Source: JBGSIC01 sp041751875 (GTDB lineage: Bacteria; Bdellovibrionota; FAC87; UBA2466; JACKAF01). From it: a DNA stretch of 64,000 bases. The stretch is taken from positions 124,001 to 188,000 of the forward strand of contig JBGSIC010000004.1 of the NCBI GenBank assembly GCA_041751875.1, read 5' to 3'. The notes below the pieces were generated by a model that was given only the letters and a program-made list of their open reading frames with translations, had not been told where the DNA came from and made no database searches. A program made the translations under genes and the position numbers. Position 1 is the stretch's first letter, and each line of letters opens with the position of its first letter. Of this stretch, positions 45,291-54,600 are shown piece after piece.

Positions 45291-45338
45291 CACTCTTCGT
45301 CGGGAGTTTTTTTGAGGACTGCGCGATAATAAGCGCTG

Positions 45339-46280
45339 GTGCCATCCCCCCACAAATTGCTCCCCTTTATTTTCATGGGCCTCTGTGTCTTCGCGCGAGC
45401 AGACTACGCGGATTGGGGCGATTCCGGCACGAAGGGCCCTTCCTACGAAACGATTCTGAAATGGACAGACCGTTTGGCCATTGAGTACCCCACGAAGTTA
45501 ATGCTCGAAGACTACGGCATGAGCGTAAAGGGCCGCCCTCTTCGTCTGATGCTAGTTATGGATTCACGCCCCTTTACGGCGAAACGCCCCGCGATGGTAA
45601 TGACGGGGAGCACGCATGGAAATGAATATCTCAACATTGAAGATCGCTTGCCTGAAGAACTTCTCAAAAAAAGTACGCAACCAGGCCCCGTGCAAGACTA
45701 CATAAACGGTGGCGGGGTTTTTATCTTCGTGCCCATTCTTAATCCTGACGGCTATTCAGCTCGAAAGCGAGCAAACGCAAACGGCGTCGATCTGAATCGT
45801 GACTGGGATCTTCCCACCGCAGGCCACTCGGGCTTCAAAGAGGTGGAAACCGTTGCACTTGCCAATACTTTGGAACGCTACCGTACTCGCTACAACTTAA
45901 ACTTTGAAATTACCGTAGACTACCATTGCTGCGCCGGAGCGCTTCTTACACCGTGGGGCTACACGGGCGAAAACCTACCCGAGCCTTCATTGCAGGCGCA
46001 TCGGCAGATCGGGGATCTCGCCAATCGACAACTCAATGTGGTCGTCGGAGCAACTGGCCAAGTCTTGGGTTACTTCCCGATGGGCACCACCAAGGATTAT
46101 TACTTTGCTCGCTATGGCGCTTTAGCTTTCACCTACGAGGGAAGATTCGGCAGTGAGAAATCAAAACTCCCTGAACACGTAGCCTGGTGGGAAGACATGG
46201 TCGCTTTTTTGAACAAACGTCGCAATACTCCTCCTCCTGTTGCCCTCTTTGACCGTCTCCTAAGCAGCATTAATCTCTAA
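45339..46280 (+). CDS. Exported M14-family zinc carboxypeptidase
   Basis: A 313-residue protein. GTG start without a clear ribosome site; a signal peptide ends near FARA. The zinc motif HxxE is STHGNEYLN (His about 95, Glu 98), the third ligand is His in DYHCCAG, and the catalytic Glu is in FTYEGRFG. LNRDWDLP corresponds to the substrate-binding NRDW block. Family members remove C-terminal residues from peptides or trim peptidoglycan stems. Exported to the periplasm or outside. No neighbour points to a substrate. Confidence 0.9.
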   Translation: MPSPHKLLPFIFMGLCVFARADYADWGDSGTKGPSYETILKWTDRLAIEYPTKLMLEDYGMSVKGRPLRLMLVMDSRPFTAKRPAMVMTGSTHGNEYLNIEDRLPEELLKKSTQPGPVQDYINGGGVFIFVPILNPDGYSARKRANANGVDLNRDWDLPTAGHSGFKEVETVALANTLERYRTRYNLNFEITVDYHCCAGALLTPWGYTGENLPEPSLQAHRQIGDLANRQLNVVVGATGQVLGYFPMGTTKDYYFARYGALAFTYEGRFGSEKSKLPEHVAWWEDMVAFLNKRRNTPPPVALFDRLLSSINL

Positions 46281-46460
46281 ACGGCAATCACGACATTCCC
46301 ACATAATAATCAATACTTCCCCGTGTTTGGCGACTCTCGAAAGATGGCGGTGCTTGAAGCTCGCCGGCCTTAAGTAGGGAATTTTTTTGGCCATTTGGAC
46401 CGAGGAAGGCGGATTTGAAACTTGCCCCCACCCCGCACGGAACGTATAAAAACCGTTCGT

Positions 46461-46533
46461 CGGGGCGTAGCGCAGGGGCTAGCGCACCTGGTTTGGGACC
46501 AGGGGGTCGCCGGTTCAAATCCGGCCGCCCCGA
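46461..46533 (+). tRNA. tRNA-Pro(UGG)
   Basis: A 73-base cloverleaf with no encoded CCA. Acceptor stem CGGGGCG (46461-46467) pairs with CGCCCCG (46526-46532), discriminator A. D arm AGCGCAG-GGGCTAGCGC; anticodon arm CCTGG-TTTGGGA-CCAGG presents TGG, which reads CCA and other proline codons. T arm CGCCGGTTCAAATCCGGC-like. Its last 21 bases and the following seven are duplicated 143 bases downstream. Confidence 0.95.
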
Positions 46534-46540
46534 TTTTCTT
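46513..46540 (+). repeat. 28-base direct repeat, copy 1 (tRNA-Pro 3' end)
   Basis: GTTCAAATCCGGCCGCCCCG then ATTTTCTT: the T-arm and acceptor end of tRNA-Pro plus seven bases after it. An exact copy lies at 46656-46683. tRNA 3' ends are the classic attachment site of integrative elements. Confidence 0.95.
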
Positions 46541-46655
46541 ACGTTTAGCCTATTCAGCTTGCAGAGCTACACAGACCTTCTTTAAATCTTCCCCTTGAAA
46601 GCGCGCGCACGACGCCCGCGGTTTCTACTGATCCCTGGGCGCGAGCTTACTTTAA

Positions 46656-46683
46656 GTTCAAATCCGGCCGCCCCGATTTTCTT
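46656..46683 (+). repeat. 28-base direct repeat, copy 2 (att-like)
   Basis: Exact copy of 46513-46540, detached from any tRNA body. The 115 bases between the copies hold no gene. This is what is left by integration and later loss of a mobile element, or by a tandem insertion event at the tRNA. No integrase is in the window. Confidence 0.9.
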
Positions 46684-46748
46684 TTTTTCCTTCCGCCAGG
46701 AAGGGGAAAAATCCACCTGGTTTACAACTTGCATCTTGCTTACGATCG

Positions 46749-47549
46749 ATGCGAGTGGCCGCCTTCATATTCCTTATCTCTCATGCGTTCTGTATGAATA
46801 CACATGCCGGGCCCATAGTAAAAAACAGCCAACTAGAATGCGTTTTTGCCTTAAAACTTTTGAGTCGATCGCCACACGAGGCATCAGCAGATCAAAAGGC
46901 CGTTCACAAAGATCTGGCAGCTATCAGCCGCATAGAACTCGAAAGCCAGCGGGCTCCCCTTTTGGGCTCTTCTGAACACCGTCGACTTTTGCGGGATATC
47001 TCTCGCTTTCGAAAACAGTTGGAAACCCGACCTGAAGATCTATTGCGCTATGAAATCCGCGGTGAAAAAGAAATTGAAGAATTTTTCTCCCAAGTGGAAG
47101 AAAGCCTAAGAAACTTGGAACAAGGACAGAAACCGTACGGCTTGAAAGAAATGTCCGCGGTCGGTTTCCAAAACTTAATGGCCGTTGTTGAAGGAGGAGT
47201 GGGGACCGCAGTGGGGATGGCGGGATTCTTCTTCAATGTACCGGAGGCTTATATCGGATTTGCAGGAAGCGCCGCCGGTGTCTTGGCACTCAAAAGAGCG
47301 CGTGAACTACGCCTCAGGGAAGGTTTTCAGTTCTTGGAGACACTTCAAGGATTAAAAGACACACTTCGAAGCGGGGGGGAGTCGGTCGTACTACATTCCC
47401 GATACTCACCTCCATTTCTATTCAGAACACAGGTCGTACAGCGAACTCGGGCATTAGAGCCTCTCTACGCAAAGCAACCTCTCTCGATGAATTTGATTCT
47501 AAACAACCAAGAATCTTCGCCTACTCTTATCATTTGGATCGAAGAGTAA
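46749..47549 (+). CDS. Exported or membrane protein of unknown function
   Basis: A 266-residue protein with a signal peptide (FIFLISHAFCMNTHAG). Middle part is charged and helical (about 40-130, e.g. RRLLRDISRFRKQLE), followed by a hydrophobic hairpin (about 140-180, VVEGGVGTAVGMAGFFFNVP and IGFAGSAAGVLAL) that probably spans or inserts into a membrane, then a beta-rich tail ending LIIWIEE. No family recognised. It is the first gene after the att-like repeat, so it could be cargo of an integrated element. It is convergent with the lipoprotein gene. Confidence 0.65.
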   Translation: MRVAAFIFLISHAFCMNTHAGPIVKNSQLECVFALKLLSRSPHEASADQKAVHKDLAAISRIELESQRAPLLGSSEHRRLLRDISRFRKQLETRPEDLLRYEIRGEKEIEEFFSQVEESLRNLEQGQKPYGLKEMSAVGFQNLMAVVEGGVGTAVGMAGFFFNVPEAYIGFAGSAAGVLALKRARELRLREGFQFLETLQGLKDTLRSGGESVVLHSRYSPPFLFRTQVVQRTRALEPLYAKQPLSMNLILNNQESSPTLIIWIEE

Positions 47550-47550
47550 A

Positions 47551-49089
47551 TTAGCGACAATAGCAGCCCACCGTGCGATCGGTGGAATCGTAATCGTGCT
47601 TCTGTCCGGGTGCATAGCAGAAGCCGCTCGTACTACTCGAGTGATTGGCGTTAGCCTGACTGCAACTTCCCCAGCAGCCGTAGGTCATGGTAATCACGCC
47701 CATCGCCGAAGGCGCACGTTGTTCGCCGGAAACGCACTTCGCATTGGTGCCATCGGGAGCCGGCACATTCTGCTTTCCGATACCCTGGCAGTAACTCGTG
47801 CACTCAAGCGAATTGGCTTGGTACCACCGTCCCGGATCGGGAATATTGTAACTGACTGAACAGTTGATTGACTGGTCCAGACTATTGGAAACGTTTGCTT
47901 CCACGGTATAAGTTCCAAAATTAGAAGACGCTGTAAAAGCCTTACTTCCCCCTGCTGCGGTAAGATTCTGCCACGCTCCTTCGGCGTGGCGAACTTTGGA
48001 GGCCCCGACAAATCCGGAAACGGCAACCTGAGCGGTAAAGGCTTGGCCTGATTGCATTGTAGTCGGTACGCCGCTAATCGTGCACGCAGGCGGTACGCTA
48101 TTGGCAACCGTAACGGACAACGGCGTGCAAGGGCTCGAACCACCGGGGCCCGTAATCTGCCCAACAATGTCTCTCGCACCGGCTGTGGTGTAGGTGAAAG
48201 ATTTTTCCTTGGTCGTTCCGGCGTCCTGTCCCGCAATCGAAAGAGCCGTATAGTAGTGGTCATCATTATGGATTCGCACCACTACGGCCTCGCCGGTTTT
48301 CGGATTCCCCGCGGGACTCACCTTCGTTAATCGACACTGAGGAGGCTGGGCCGTAATGGGGACAAGGGCATAACATTCGCCCTCTCGCGAACCACTTTCG
48401 ATGGTGTAGTGCATGACATAGTCACCGAGTCCCCAACCAAACGGTATGGTTTGCGTAAACTCACTCGCCGTTCCGGTTGGAGCAGCGAACGTATAAGAAC
48501 CGACTGGAGAAACGCGATTCGCTACGACGCTCTTTACCTGGACGGGCTCGTTGGCAGTCAGGCGAAACTGGGCGAAGGGAATCGGATCCATGTAAATATT
48601 ATTCGAAGAATCCACTTTGATCGCAGGGGTTAAACTCCCTGCAATCGTAACAAGGTTACAAACAAGGGGTTCCGTTGAAGGCGCAGCCACGACAGAAAAA
48701 GAGGAGGAAACCAGATTAATGGAAAAAGCGTCTTCATTTACGGGTGTAACGACAACCCGCGCGGCTTGCTGGCGTGTTCCTACAGTCGAGTAAGATTTTG
48801 AGAAAGACCGCGCCCCTGAAATCAGGCCCTGCCTTACGTTGTCGACATAGAGCTCGATTCTACCGAAGCAATCAGAAACACTAACGACAAAGCTTACGTT
48901 CTGCCCAACCTGAGGACCTAAGGGACTGGGGCCGGAGATACTCGCTTCGCAAAGATTATTATCATTTGTATCGTTGAATTCCCCTTGGTTCTGCCCCAAG
49001 ACATCTGCTCTACGATTCGAACAAGCGCTAAATGATATAGAAGCCACAATAACAATGATAAGGAGAGTCGTTCGATAGATTGAAAACAT
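47551..49089 (-). CDS. Large lipoprotein with Ig/PKD-like repeats and a Cys-rich C-terminal domain
   Basis: A 512-residue protein. Lipobox SFSAC gives Cys23 as the lipid anchor. Residues about 45-420 contain several Ig/PKD-like beta modules, each with a Cys pair and motifs such as CEASISGPSPLGPQVGQNV, CRLTKVSPAGNPKTGEAV and CTISGVPTTMQSGQAF. The last 90 residues are a distinct domain with about ten Cys (ECTSYCQGIGKQ, YGCWGSCSQ, GCYCR), likely disulfide-knotted. Such surface lipoproteins often bind other cells or glycans; adhesion is a guess. It lies near the tRNA-Pro repeat. Confidence 0.82.
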   Translation of the reverse strand: MFSIYRTTLLIIVIVASISFSACSNRRADVLGQNQGEFNDTNDNNLCEASISGPSPLGPQVGQNVSFVVSVSDCFGRIELYVDNVRQGLISGARSFSKSYSTVGTRQQAARVVVTPVNEDAFSINLVSSSFSVVAAPSTEPLVCNLVTIAGSLTPAIKVDSSNNIYMDPIPFAQFRLTANEPVQVKSVVANRVSPVGSYTFAAPTGTASEFTQTIPFGWGLGDYVMHYTIESGSREGECYALVPITAQPPQCRLTKVSPAGNPKTGEAVVVRIHNDDHYYTALSIAGQDAGTTKEKSFTYTTAGARDIVGQITGPGGSSPCTPLSVTVANSVPPACTISGVPTTMQSGQAFTAQVAVSGFVGASKVRHAEGAWQNLTAAGGSKAFTASSNFGTYTVEANVSNSLDQSINCSVSYNIPDPGRWYQANSLECTSYCQGIGKQNVPAPDGTNAKCVSGEQRAPSAMGVITMTYGCWGSCSQANANHSSSTSGFCYAPGQKHDYDSTDRTVGCYCR

Positions 49090-49259
49090 GGATACCTCGG
49101 TAATCGAAAATGCAGGGGGTACAATGAGTTAGTGCAAGCTCTGTGCCTGGAGTATTCGGCCTGAATACAGATGGGCAGACGTACAAAGACTTTACAGTAG
49201 TCTCCCCATATTATGCGAGCCGCACAAAACCAAACACTTAGCTCTCCCATAAGGTCGAC

Positions 49260-49291
49260 AGGCCTTACTTATTGATTGGTGGCCTTTTTTT
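49260..49291 (+). terminator. Terminator-like hairpin
   Basis: AGGCC (49260-49264) and GGCCT (49281-49285) flank a 16-base loop, followed by a run of T. Short stem and long loop make it weak. It reads on the plus strand, but no plus-strand gene ends nearby, so its role is unclear. Confidence 0.3.
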
Positions 49292-49349
49292 CGTGAGATC
49301 GAGGCAAGAAAGGCGAGCGATACTCAGGAGGTAGAGGGCCGTACGCTAT

Positions 49350-49994
49350 TTATCTGACGGGCACTACCGTACCTATCTCGACATACCCATCCGTGAAATA
49401 GGGGTCTTCTTCCCCATTGAAGGCGTTTTTTGTGGGCCCTCTGCCCACCACTTTAAACACGTCTTTGATTCTTCTCGTGGCAGAGAGTTGCTCAAAAAGA
49501 AATCGTCGCTCGGCATCGACATCAGGACCAATATGGTGGGCAAACTTTCGCACCCAAATTCCGCGATCAAAGGTTGCAGCCCCTATCCATAAAGGATTTC
49601 CGTCTTTGGCAACACCATTGGCCTTCCAAAAACGGACATGATGACGTTGGCGCACTGAAGGACCGACTTCCTTTTCAAACGCCAGATCCTGCACCCGCTT
49701 CCACATATAAAGGTTGCTCACAGGTGCGCTGGGATCGGGGCGCGTAAAAACTAAAGACCCCAAAATTTCGATCATTTTCTTGAGCGTACGCGGGTCGGCG
49801 GGTCGCCAACCGGCTTGGTGAAAAGTGGAGGAGACCGCTTCCATCGAGCCGTACAGTCCCACATTAATAGGGTCTCCCTTCGCACCAGAGTGTGTTTCCG
49901 TAAGGGTCGCAATACCCCATTTTCCTAACGATTCCTCCGCCCCGACAGGGTTGAAAACAATCAAAAGAATTAAGCAACTCAATAATCTTTTCAT
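49350..49994 (-). CDS. Exported LssY C-terminal-domain protein
   Basis: A 214-residue protein from ATG 49994, with GAGGGG three bases upstream. Signal peptide LLSCLILLIVFNPVGA. The mature part matches the LssY C-terminal domain: DPINVGLYGSMEAVSSTFHQAGW, then LYMWKRVQDLAFEKEVG, SVRQRHHVRFW and ATFDRGIWV. In other proteins this domain is fused after a membrane phosphatase; here it stands alone. Function unknown. It is divergent from the XRE-type gene at 50291. Confidence 0.8.
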   Translation of the reverse strand: MKRLLSCLILLIVFNPVGAEESLGKWGIATLTETHSGAKGDPINVGLYGSMEAVSSTFHQAGWRPADPRTLKKMIEILGSLVFTRPDPSAPVSNLYMWKRVQDLAFEKEVGPSVRQRHHVRFWKANGVAKDGNPLWIGAATFDRGIWVRKFAHHIGPDVDAERRFLFEQLSATRRIKDVFKVVGRGPTKNAFNGEEDPYFTDGYVEIGTVVPVR

Positions 49995-50188
49995 TCGCCC
50001 CTCATACGCCGAATCAAGAAAAGAGGCAAACTGGGTTGACCGCATGCCGCGAACGCATTTTATTCCGGTTCTTTCTTCCATGCATACGCTATGTAAACTT
50101 TATTCGTCTCGAAAAAGATACAGTTCCCCGTTTATTTTTTGTTTTTTTCTTTTCTCGACGGTAATAAATCTTGTGATAAATTTCATTC

Positions 50189-50281
50189 GACGTTAGATTG
50201 AAATTGCACGTCAGTTCCCTGACGTTTACTTGCCATGCAATTCCATCGAGGATGTACATAGTTTCTAGTTTCTTTTGACGT
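50189..50281. promoter_or_regulatory. Cluster of GACGT half-sites with a palindrome
   Basis: In the AT-rich gap 49995-50290, GACGT occurs at 50189-50193, 50221-50225 and 50277-50281, and in reverse at 50208-50212. The pair at 50208-50225 makes a perfect 7-base inverted repeat, ACGTCAG-TTCC-CTGACGT. The last copy sits just before the start of the XRE-type gene at 50291, so autoregulation is plausible. Confidence 0.45.
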
Positions 50282-50290
50282 GGGTAACCT

Positions 50291-50515
50291 TTGAGCGAAC
50301 AATCCTTAAAATACATCGGCGCAGAACTCAAAAGGCTCCGCCAACAGCGCGAGTTGAGACAAATCGATATTGCAACAGGCGTAGGGGTTAACTACCGCCA
50401 CTACCAGAACATCGAAAGCGGTAAAGTCGATCTCCGTGTTTCAACACTTTTTAAGTTTCTTGAGTTTATGAAAATCGAGATTCAAGAATTTTTCCGCGGG
50501 CTGCCCACTCCCTAA
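50291..50515 (+). CDS. Small XRE-type helix-turn-helix protein
   Basis: A 74-residue protein starting at TTG. It consists of one Cro/C1-type domain: LKRLRQQRELRQIDIATGVG is the first half of the motif and NYRHYQNIESGKVDLR the recognition part. No other domain, so it probably acts as a dimeric repressor or adaptor. Its motif closely resembles that of the gene at 51036 (RHYQNIE then A/S, G, K/R, V). Its 3' end overlaps the convergent response-regulator gene by four bases. The upstream region holds matching half-sites. Confidence 0.8.
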   Translation: MSEQSLKYIGAELKRLRQQRELRQIDIATGVGVNYRHYQNIESGKVDLRVSTLFKFLEFMKIEIQEFFRGLPTP

Positions 50516-50871
50516 CCTAACTGCGCAAGCTTCGCTAAAACTTTATTCCATTCGATAGGCTTATAAAGGACATCTTTTGCGCCGTAGTGTGCAGCCATAT
50601 CGGAAGTAAAATTGTGATCGGCGGTGAGAATCAGCACGGGGAGAGCGGGACGGCGTTGCTGGACAAATCCGAGCAACCCCAAACCATTTACATCGGGCAT
50701 GTGAAGATCTGTTACAAGAAGGTCAAAGTAAGTGTTTTCCAAACGTTGGCATGCAGCTTCCACCCCCGACGCACAATTCACGTCGTATCCTGCGCTCCGC
50801 AAGCGAACAGATACTAAAAGTCGGCAATCCTCATCGTCATCAACGACAAGAACGCGGCGTGGTCCAGCCAT
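50512..50871 (-). CDS. Single-domain response regulator
   Basis: A 119-residue receiver domain without output domain, from ATG 50871 (GGAG about 11 bases upstream; a longer frame exists). Acidic pair Asp11-Asp12 in VLVVDDDEDC, phosphoacceptor Asp55 in LVTDLHMPDVNG, Thr83 in ILTADH and Lys104 in YKPIEW. It would take phosphate from a histidine kinase not present here and act by binding a partner. It is flanked by two XRE-type genes: convergent with the first and divergent from the second. Confidence 0.9.
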   Translation of the reverse strand: MAGPRRVLVVDDDEDCRLLVSVRLRSAGYDVNCASGVEAACQRLENTYFDLLVTDLHMPDVNGLGLLGFVQQRRPALPVLILTADHNFTSDMAAHYGAKDVLYKPIEWNKVLAKLAQLG

Positions 50872-51035
50872 TAATAATATTTCTCCTTCACCTCTACACT
50901 GTGAAGCAAAACACTGAACGAGATTCTGGTAAACGTTAGTTAAATAGCGCACTTATGAGGGGCAAGTCAAAGGGGCTAAGGTGTATCCGAATCGGACCAA
51001 TTTACAGCGCCACCTTAAGGGATACATTAGTTGCT

Positions 51036-51665
51036 ATGGAGAACGCGTCTCTCAATCCATTGAAGAAGATGGGACAAACCATTGCGGTGGCTCGTAAAGC
51101 CCATGGCTTTTCTCAGGCGATTTTTGCGGAAGAGTGCGGACTGAATCTACGCCATTACCAAAACATCGAGGCAGGCCGGGTGAATGTGCGCCTGCATACC
51201 CTTCTGAATATCGCCCAATCCCTCGATCTCAGCCCCTGTCAGCTCTTAGAAAGCGATGATGTGAAATTTTCCGAGGAATACCGACAACCCATTTTTAGTC
51301 GTTTAATTGATGATCTTTCGCTTATCGTGGTGGTAACCGACATTTCGGGTCTCGTTAAATACGTAAACGCAGCGTACGAACGACACTCTGGAAATTCAGT
51401 TGAGTCTGTGGTGGGAAAGAAACATGTTTGGGATTTAGCGGCTGATAATGTCGTAAAAGACCGGTTCCGCACGCGCTTTTTAAACGTCATCAAGCACCAG
51501 CTCCATTCCATCGCCTTTGGGATTGAGCTGGAATCAAGTCGCAACCAATCTTCTCCGGTATTGATTCGGTTTCACCGCATTCGCAAAGAAGGGGAGCAGC
51601 TTAAGGGCTTTCTCTTCGGCATGATGCCAACGTCCCACATTTCCCCTCAGCAGCTACTTGTCTAG
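51036..51665 (+). CDS. XRE-type HTH protein with PAS-like sensor domain
   Basis: About 209 residues from ATG 51036; an ATG at 50955 would add 27 residues without similarity. HTH domain about 13-68 (FSQAIFAEECGLNLRHYQNIEAG). Residues about 85-200 look like a PAS domain: LIVVVTDISGLVKYVNAAYERHSG, VVGKKHVWDLAADNVVK and a beta-rich end (VLIRFHRIRKEGEQLKGFLFG). A PAS sensor on a DNA-binding protein suggests response to a small molecule or redox state. Related to the small XRE protein at 50291 and divergent from the response regulator between them. Confidence 0.82.
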   Translation: MENASLNPLKKMGQTIAVARKAHGFSQAIFAEECGLNLRHYQNIEAGRVNVRLHTLLNIAQSLDLSPCQLLESDDVKFSEEYRQPIFSRLIDDLSLIVVVTDISGLVKYVNAAYERHSGNSVESVVGKKHVWDLAADNVVKDRFRTRFLNVIKHQLHSIAFGIELESSRNQSSPVLIRFHRIRKEGEQLKGFLFGMMPTSHISPQQLLV

Positions 51666-51671
51666 AGGAAT

Positions 51672-54600
51672 TTAATTTAACCGAACGCTTGTCATCTTTG
51701 AAACGCCCGCGCGTTCCATGGTGACGCCAAAAAGCGCATCCGCCATATCCATGGTTTTGCGATTATGGGTCACAACGATAAACTGGCTCTTTTGCGCCAT
51801 ACGACGAATGACCGTGTTGAAGCGAGATACGTTGGCCTCGTCCAAGGGGGCATCCACCTCGTCCAACAGACAGAAAGGGCTGGGTTTACGAGCAAAAATG
51901 GCGAGCACCAAGCTTACGGCAGTAAGCGCTTTCTCTCCGCCGGATAGAAGACTAATGCTCTGGAGACGCTTACCAGGGGGCTGGGCCATAATATCGACGC
52001 CTGATTCGAGCATGTTCTCCAGGTTGGTCAAGCGGAGTTCCGCTTTGCCACCGTTGAACAAGATCGGAAATACCTCTTGGAACTTCTCGTTCACACCGTG
52101 GAAGGTTTCTGAGAAGCGCAATTTGCTCGTTTCATCAATCTTCGTGATGGCCTGTTCCAAAATCTTAATGGAGTTTTCCAGATCCGTTTTTTGTTCCGCC
52201 AAGAAGTCGTGGCGCTTTTGCACCTCTTCGAATTCTGTGATCGCCGTCAGGTTAACTTCGCCGTAACGTGAAACCTTTTGTCGCAGGTTCTCCACATGTT
52301 CCGACATGAGGCTGACCTGTTCATCAACACTAAGCGCTTCCCATTGCTCGGCGACTTGTGCCTGAAAAAGGGGCAGCTCTTCAAACTTTAGCTTAGCACT
52401 CGAATCCAAAGGCACCGCTTCTCTTTCGTAACGCTCAATAGCGATGTTTTTCTGGTGCTCGTAATCGGATTGGTGCTGGGTCAGCTTGAGTTCCTGATCT
52501 TGAGCCAATTTTACAATCTCATCTCGACGCGCACGCACACCATGCGCTTCGGAACGAAGATCAGTCAGTTCTGTGCAAGTTTGGCCGTGAGATTCTTTCA
52601 GAGCCGAAATTTCCACCATCAGTGCGTTGACCGCAACGCCCTTTTGATCCTTTTGCTCCACAACCTCTTGTTCTTGATCATCAATCTGAGAAAGCTTGAG
52701 TTCCGCAGAGGCTCTCTTTTCTTCGACCGCTGATACCTTTAGCGTGAGCTGTTCTCGATCCCGAGTCGTTTTGGCGAGCTTTTCATTCAACGCGACACTG
52801 CGCTCTTCAAGCTTAGATTTCTCAATGTTTTTCTCGCTCAATGTGGTGGCGAGTTCTTGAATTTGCGCATCCAGAGAGAAGCTTTCGCTCTCCATCGCTG
52901 CCACGTCTTCGGTGGCCTGATTTTTCTTTGCAAGAACTTCCGTGAGCTCTTCGTTCCATTGCGCAAGTTCCTTGCGGATTTCTTCGAGGTCGTTCGAATT
53001 GCGCTGGGATTCGTCCGTCAACTGAGCGTACTGGCGATCGCTACGATCCTGCTCAATCTGTGTTTTTTCTTTTTCTTTGCGCAGCTCCACGTTCTCAATG
53101 TGAATGCTGGAAAGTTTGTCTTTGAGTTCCCCGTGAAGAGTCTCTTGGCTCTCAAGTCGTGCCATGAGTTCTTCGCGTGATTGGTTAAGCTGAGAAACCT
53201 TTTGATCCAAAGCGGCTTCTTGGACGCTTAATTCTTCGATTTCACGCTTACGCGCAAAAATGCCTTTACCCTTGGGGGTGATCCCGCAGGTGTAGATGCC
53301 AGTGCGATCGCAAATGAAACGTCCATCGCGCGTCACAAAGCTAAGCTCCGGGTACTGTGCCCGGAGTGCAAAAGCCTGATTTCCGTCAGAGCACAGAAAG
53401 ACCTGTCCCAATGCCCACTGCGCCACCGGTTCAAACCCCGGCCGCGTTTTGACGTGGGTTAAAAGCGATACCAAGCCCTCAGGAGTTTCCCCCGCCGCCA
53501 AAGGTTTGCACGCATCTAGCGGCAATAATGACACGCGCTCAAGATTGGCCGTGTCGATCTTCTCGGTCAGTTCGCGTGCCGCCTGGGTGGTGTTTACCAC
53601 GAGCGTGTTCATCTCTTCGCCCAGCAAAGCTTCCAGAAGCGCTTCGACTTCTGCCTCAGGTTCAAACAGTTCTCCCAAGGGTACTGCCGCACTGGCTTCA
53701 GAGCCCATCTTCAAGAGCACTTCGCGCGCAGTCGGCGAATACCCTTCAAAATTTTCCTGTAACTCTTTAAGCGAATCCAAACGGGATCGCTTAGCGTGGT
53801 AGGCTTCCCGCGCTTCGAAAAGTTGCGTTTCCACTTCAGTTAGAGACGCTGAAATCTCTTGGCACTCTTGGTGAACACTGGCAACTTCCTGCTCCACCCG
53901 CACGCCGCGTTCCCGGCAAGCTTCTACGCGCTCTTCAAACTGTTTAAGCTCTTCTTTTTGCTTTTCAATCGCAACTACGATCTCAGCGAGCTTTTGATTT
54001 AAGGTTTCAGATTGCGCAAGCAGTTGGCTCTCTTTGAGCGCACCATGCTTCTGCTGATTTTCGAGATAAACTTCACGGTGAGAAAGCTTCTGAACTTGCT
54101 GACGGAGCTCTTCCTGCTTCCCTTCCAAGGAACGCTTCTTGTCTTTTTCTTCATGCAGTCGCGACTGAACCGACTGGACTTCTGCCGTTAACGCAGAGAA
54201 TGACTCTTGCGTCGTTTCCGCTTCGGTTTGAAGGGTTGAAAGCATGCCTTCCATTTCGGCAAGCCCATTTTCAATCTCTTCGCGTTCTGCAGCATACCCA
54301 TCCAAAGAATTCTTCAGATGCAGGCGCTCTTGCTCAAAAAGAGCGAGCTGATTTTCCAAACGCTGCAAGGAGAGAGCAAGCTCACGTTCCTTGATCTCGT
54401 TTTCCTGAATCTTCTTTTCTTGGTCTAGGCGGTGAACATCGAGTTCCGTAACTCGTGCGTCCATTCCAGAAAACTTGGCTTCCAGTTCAGTCTGTTCGTT
54501 CTCAAGCGCTTTTCTCTTTTCTTGGAGAGAGAAAATATTCTCTTGAAGAGTAAAGAGCTTACGGCCCAAAAGAAAAGTGTCGATTGATTCCAGTTCAAGC

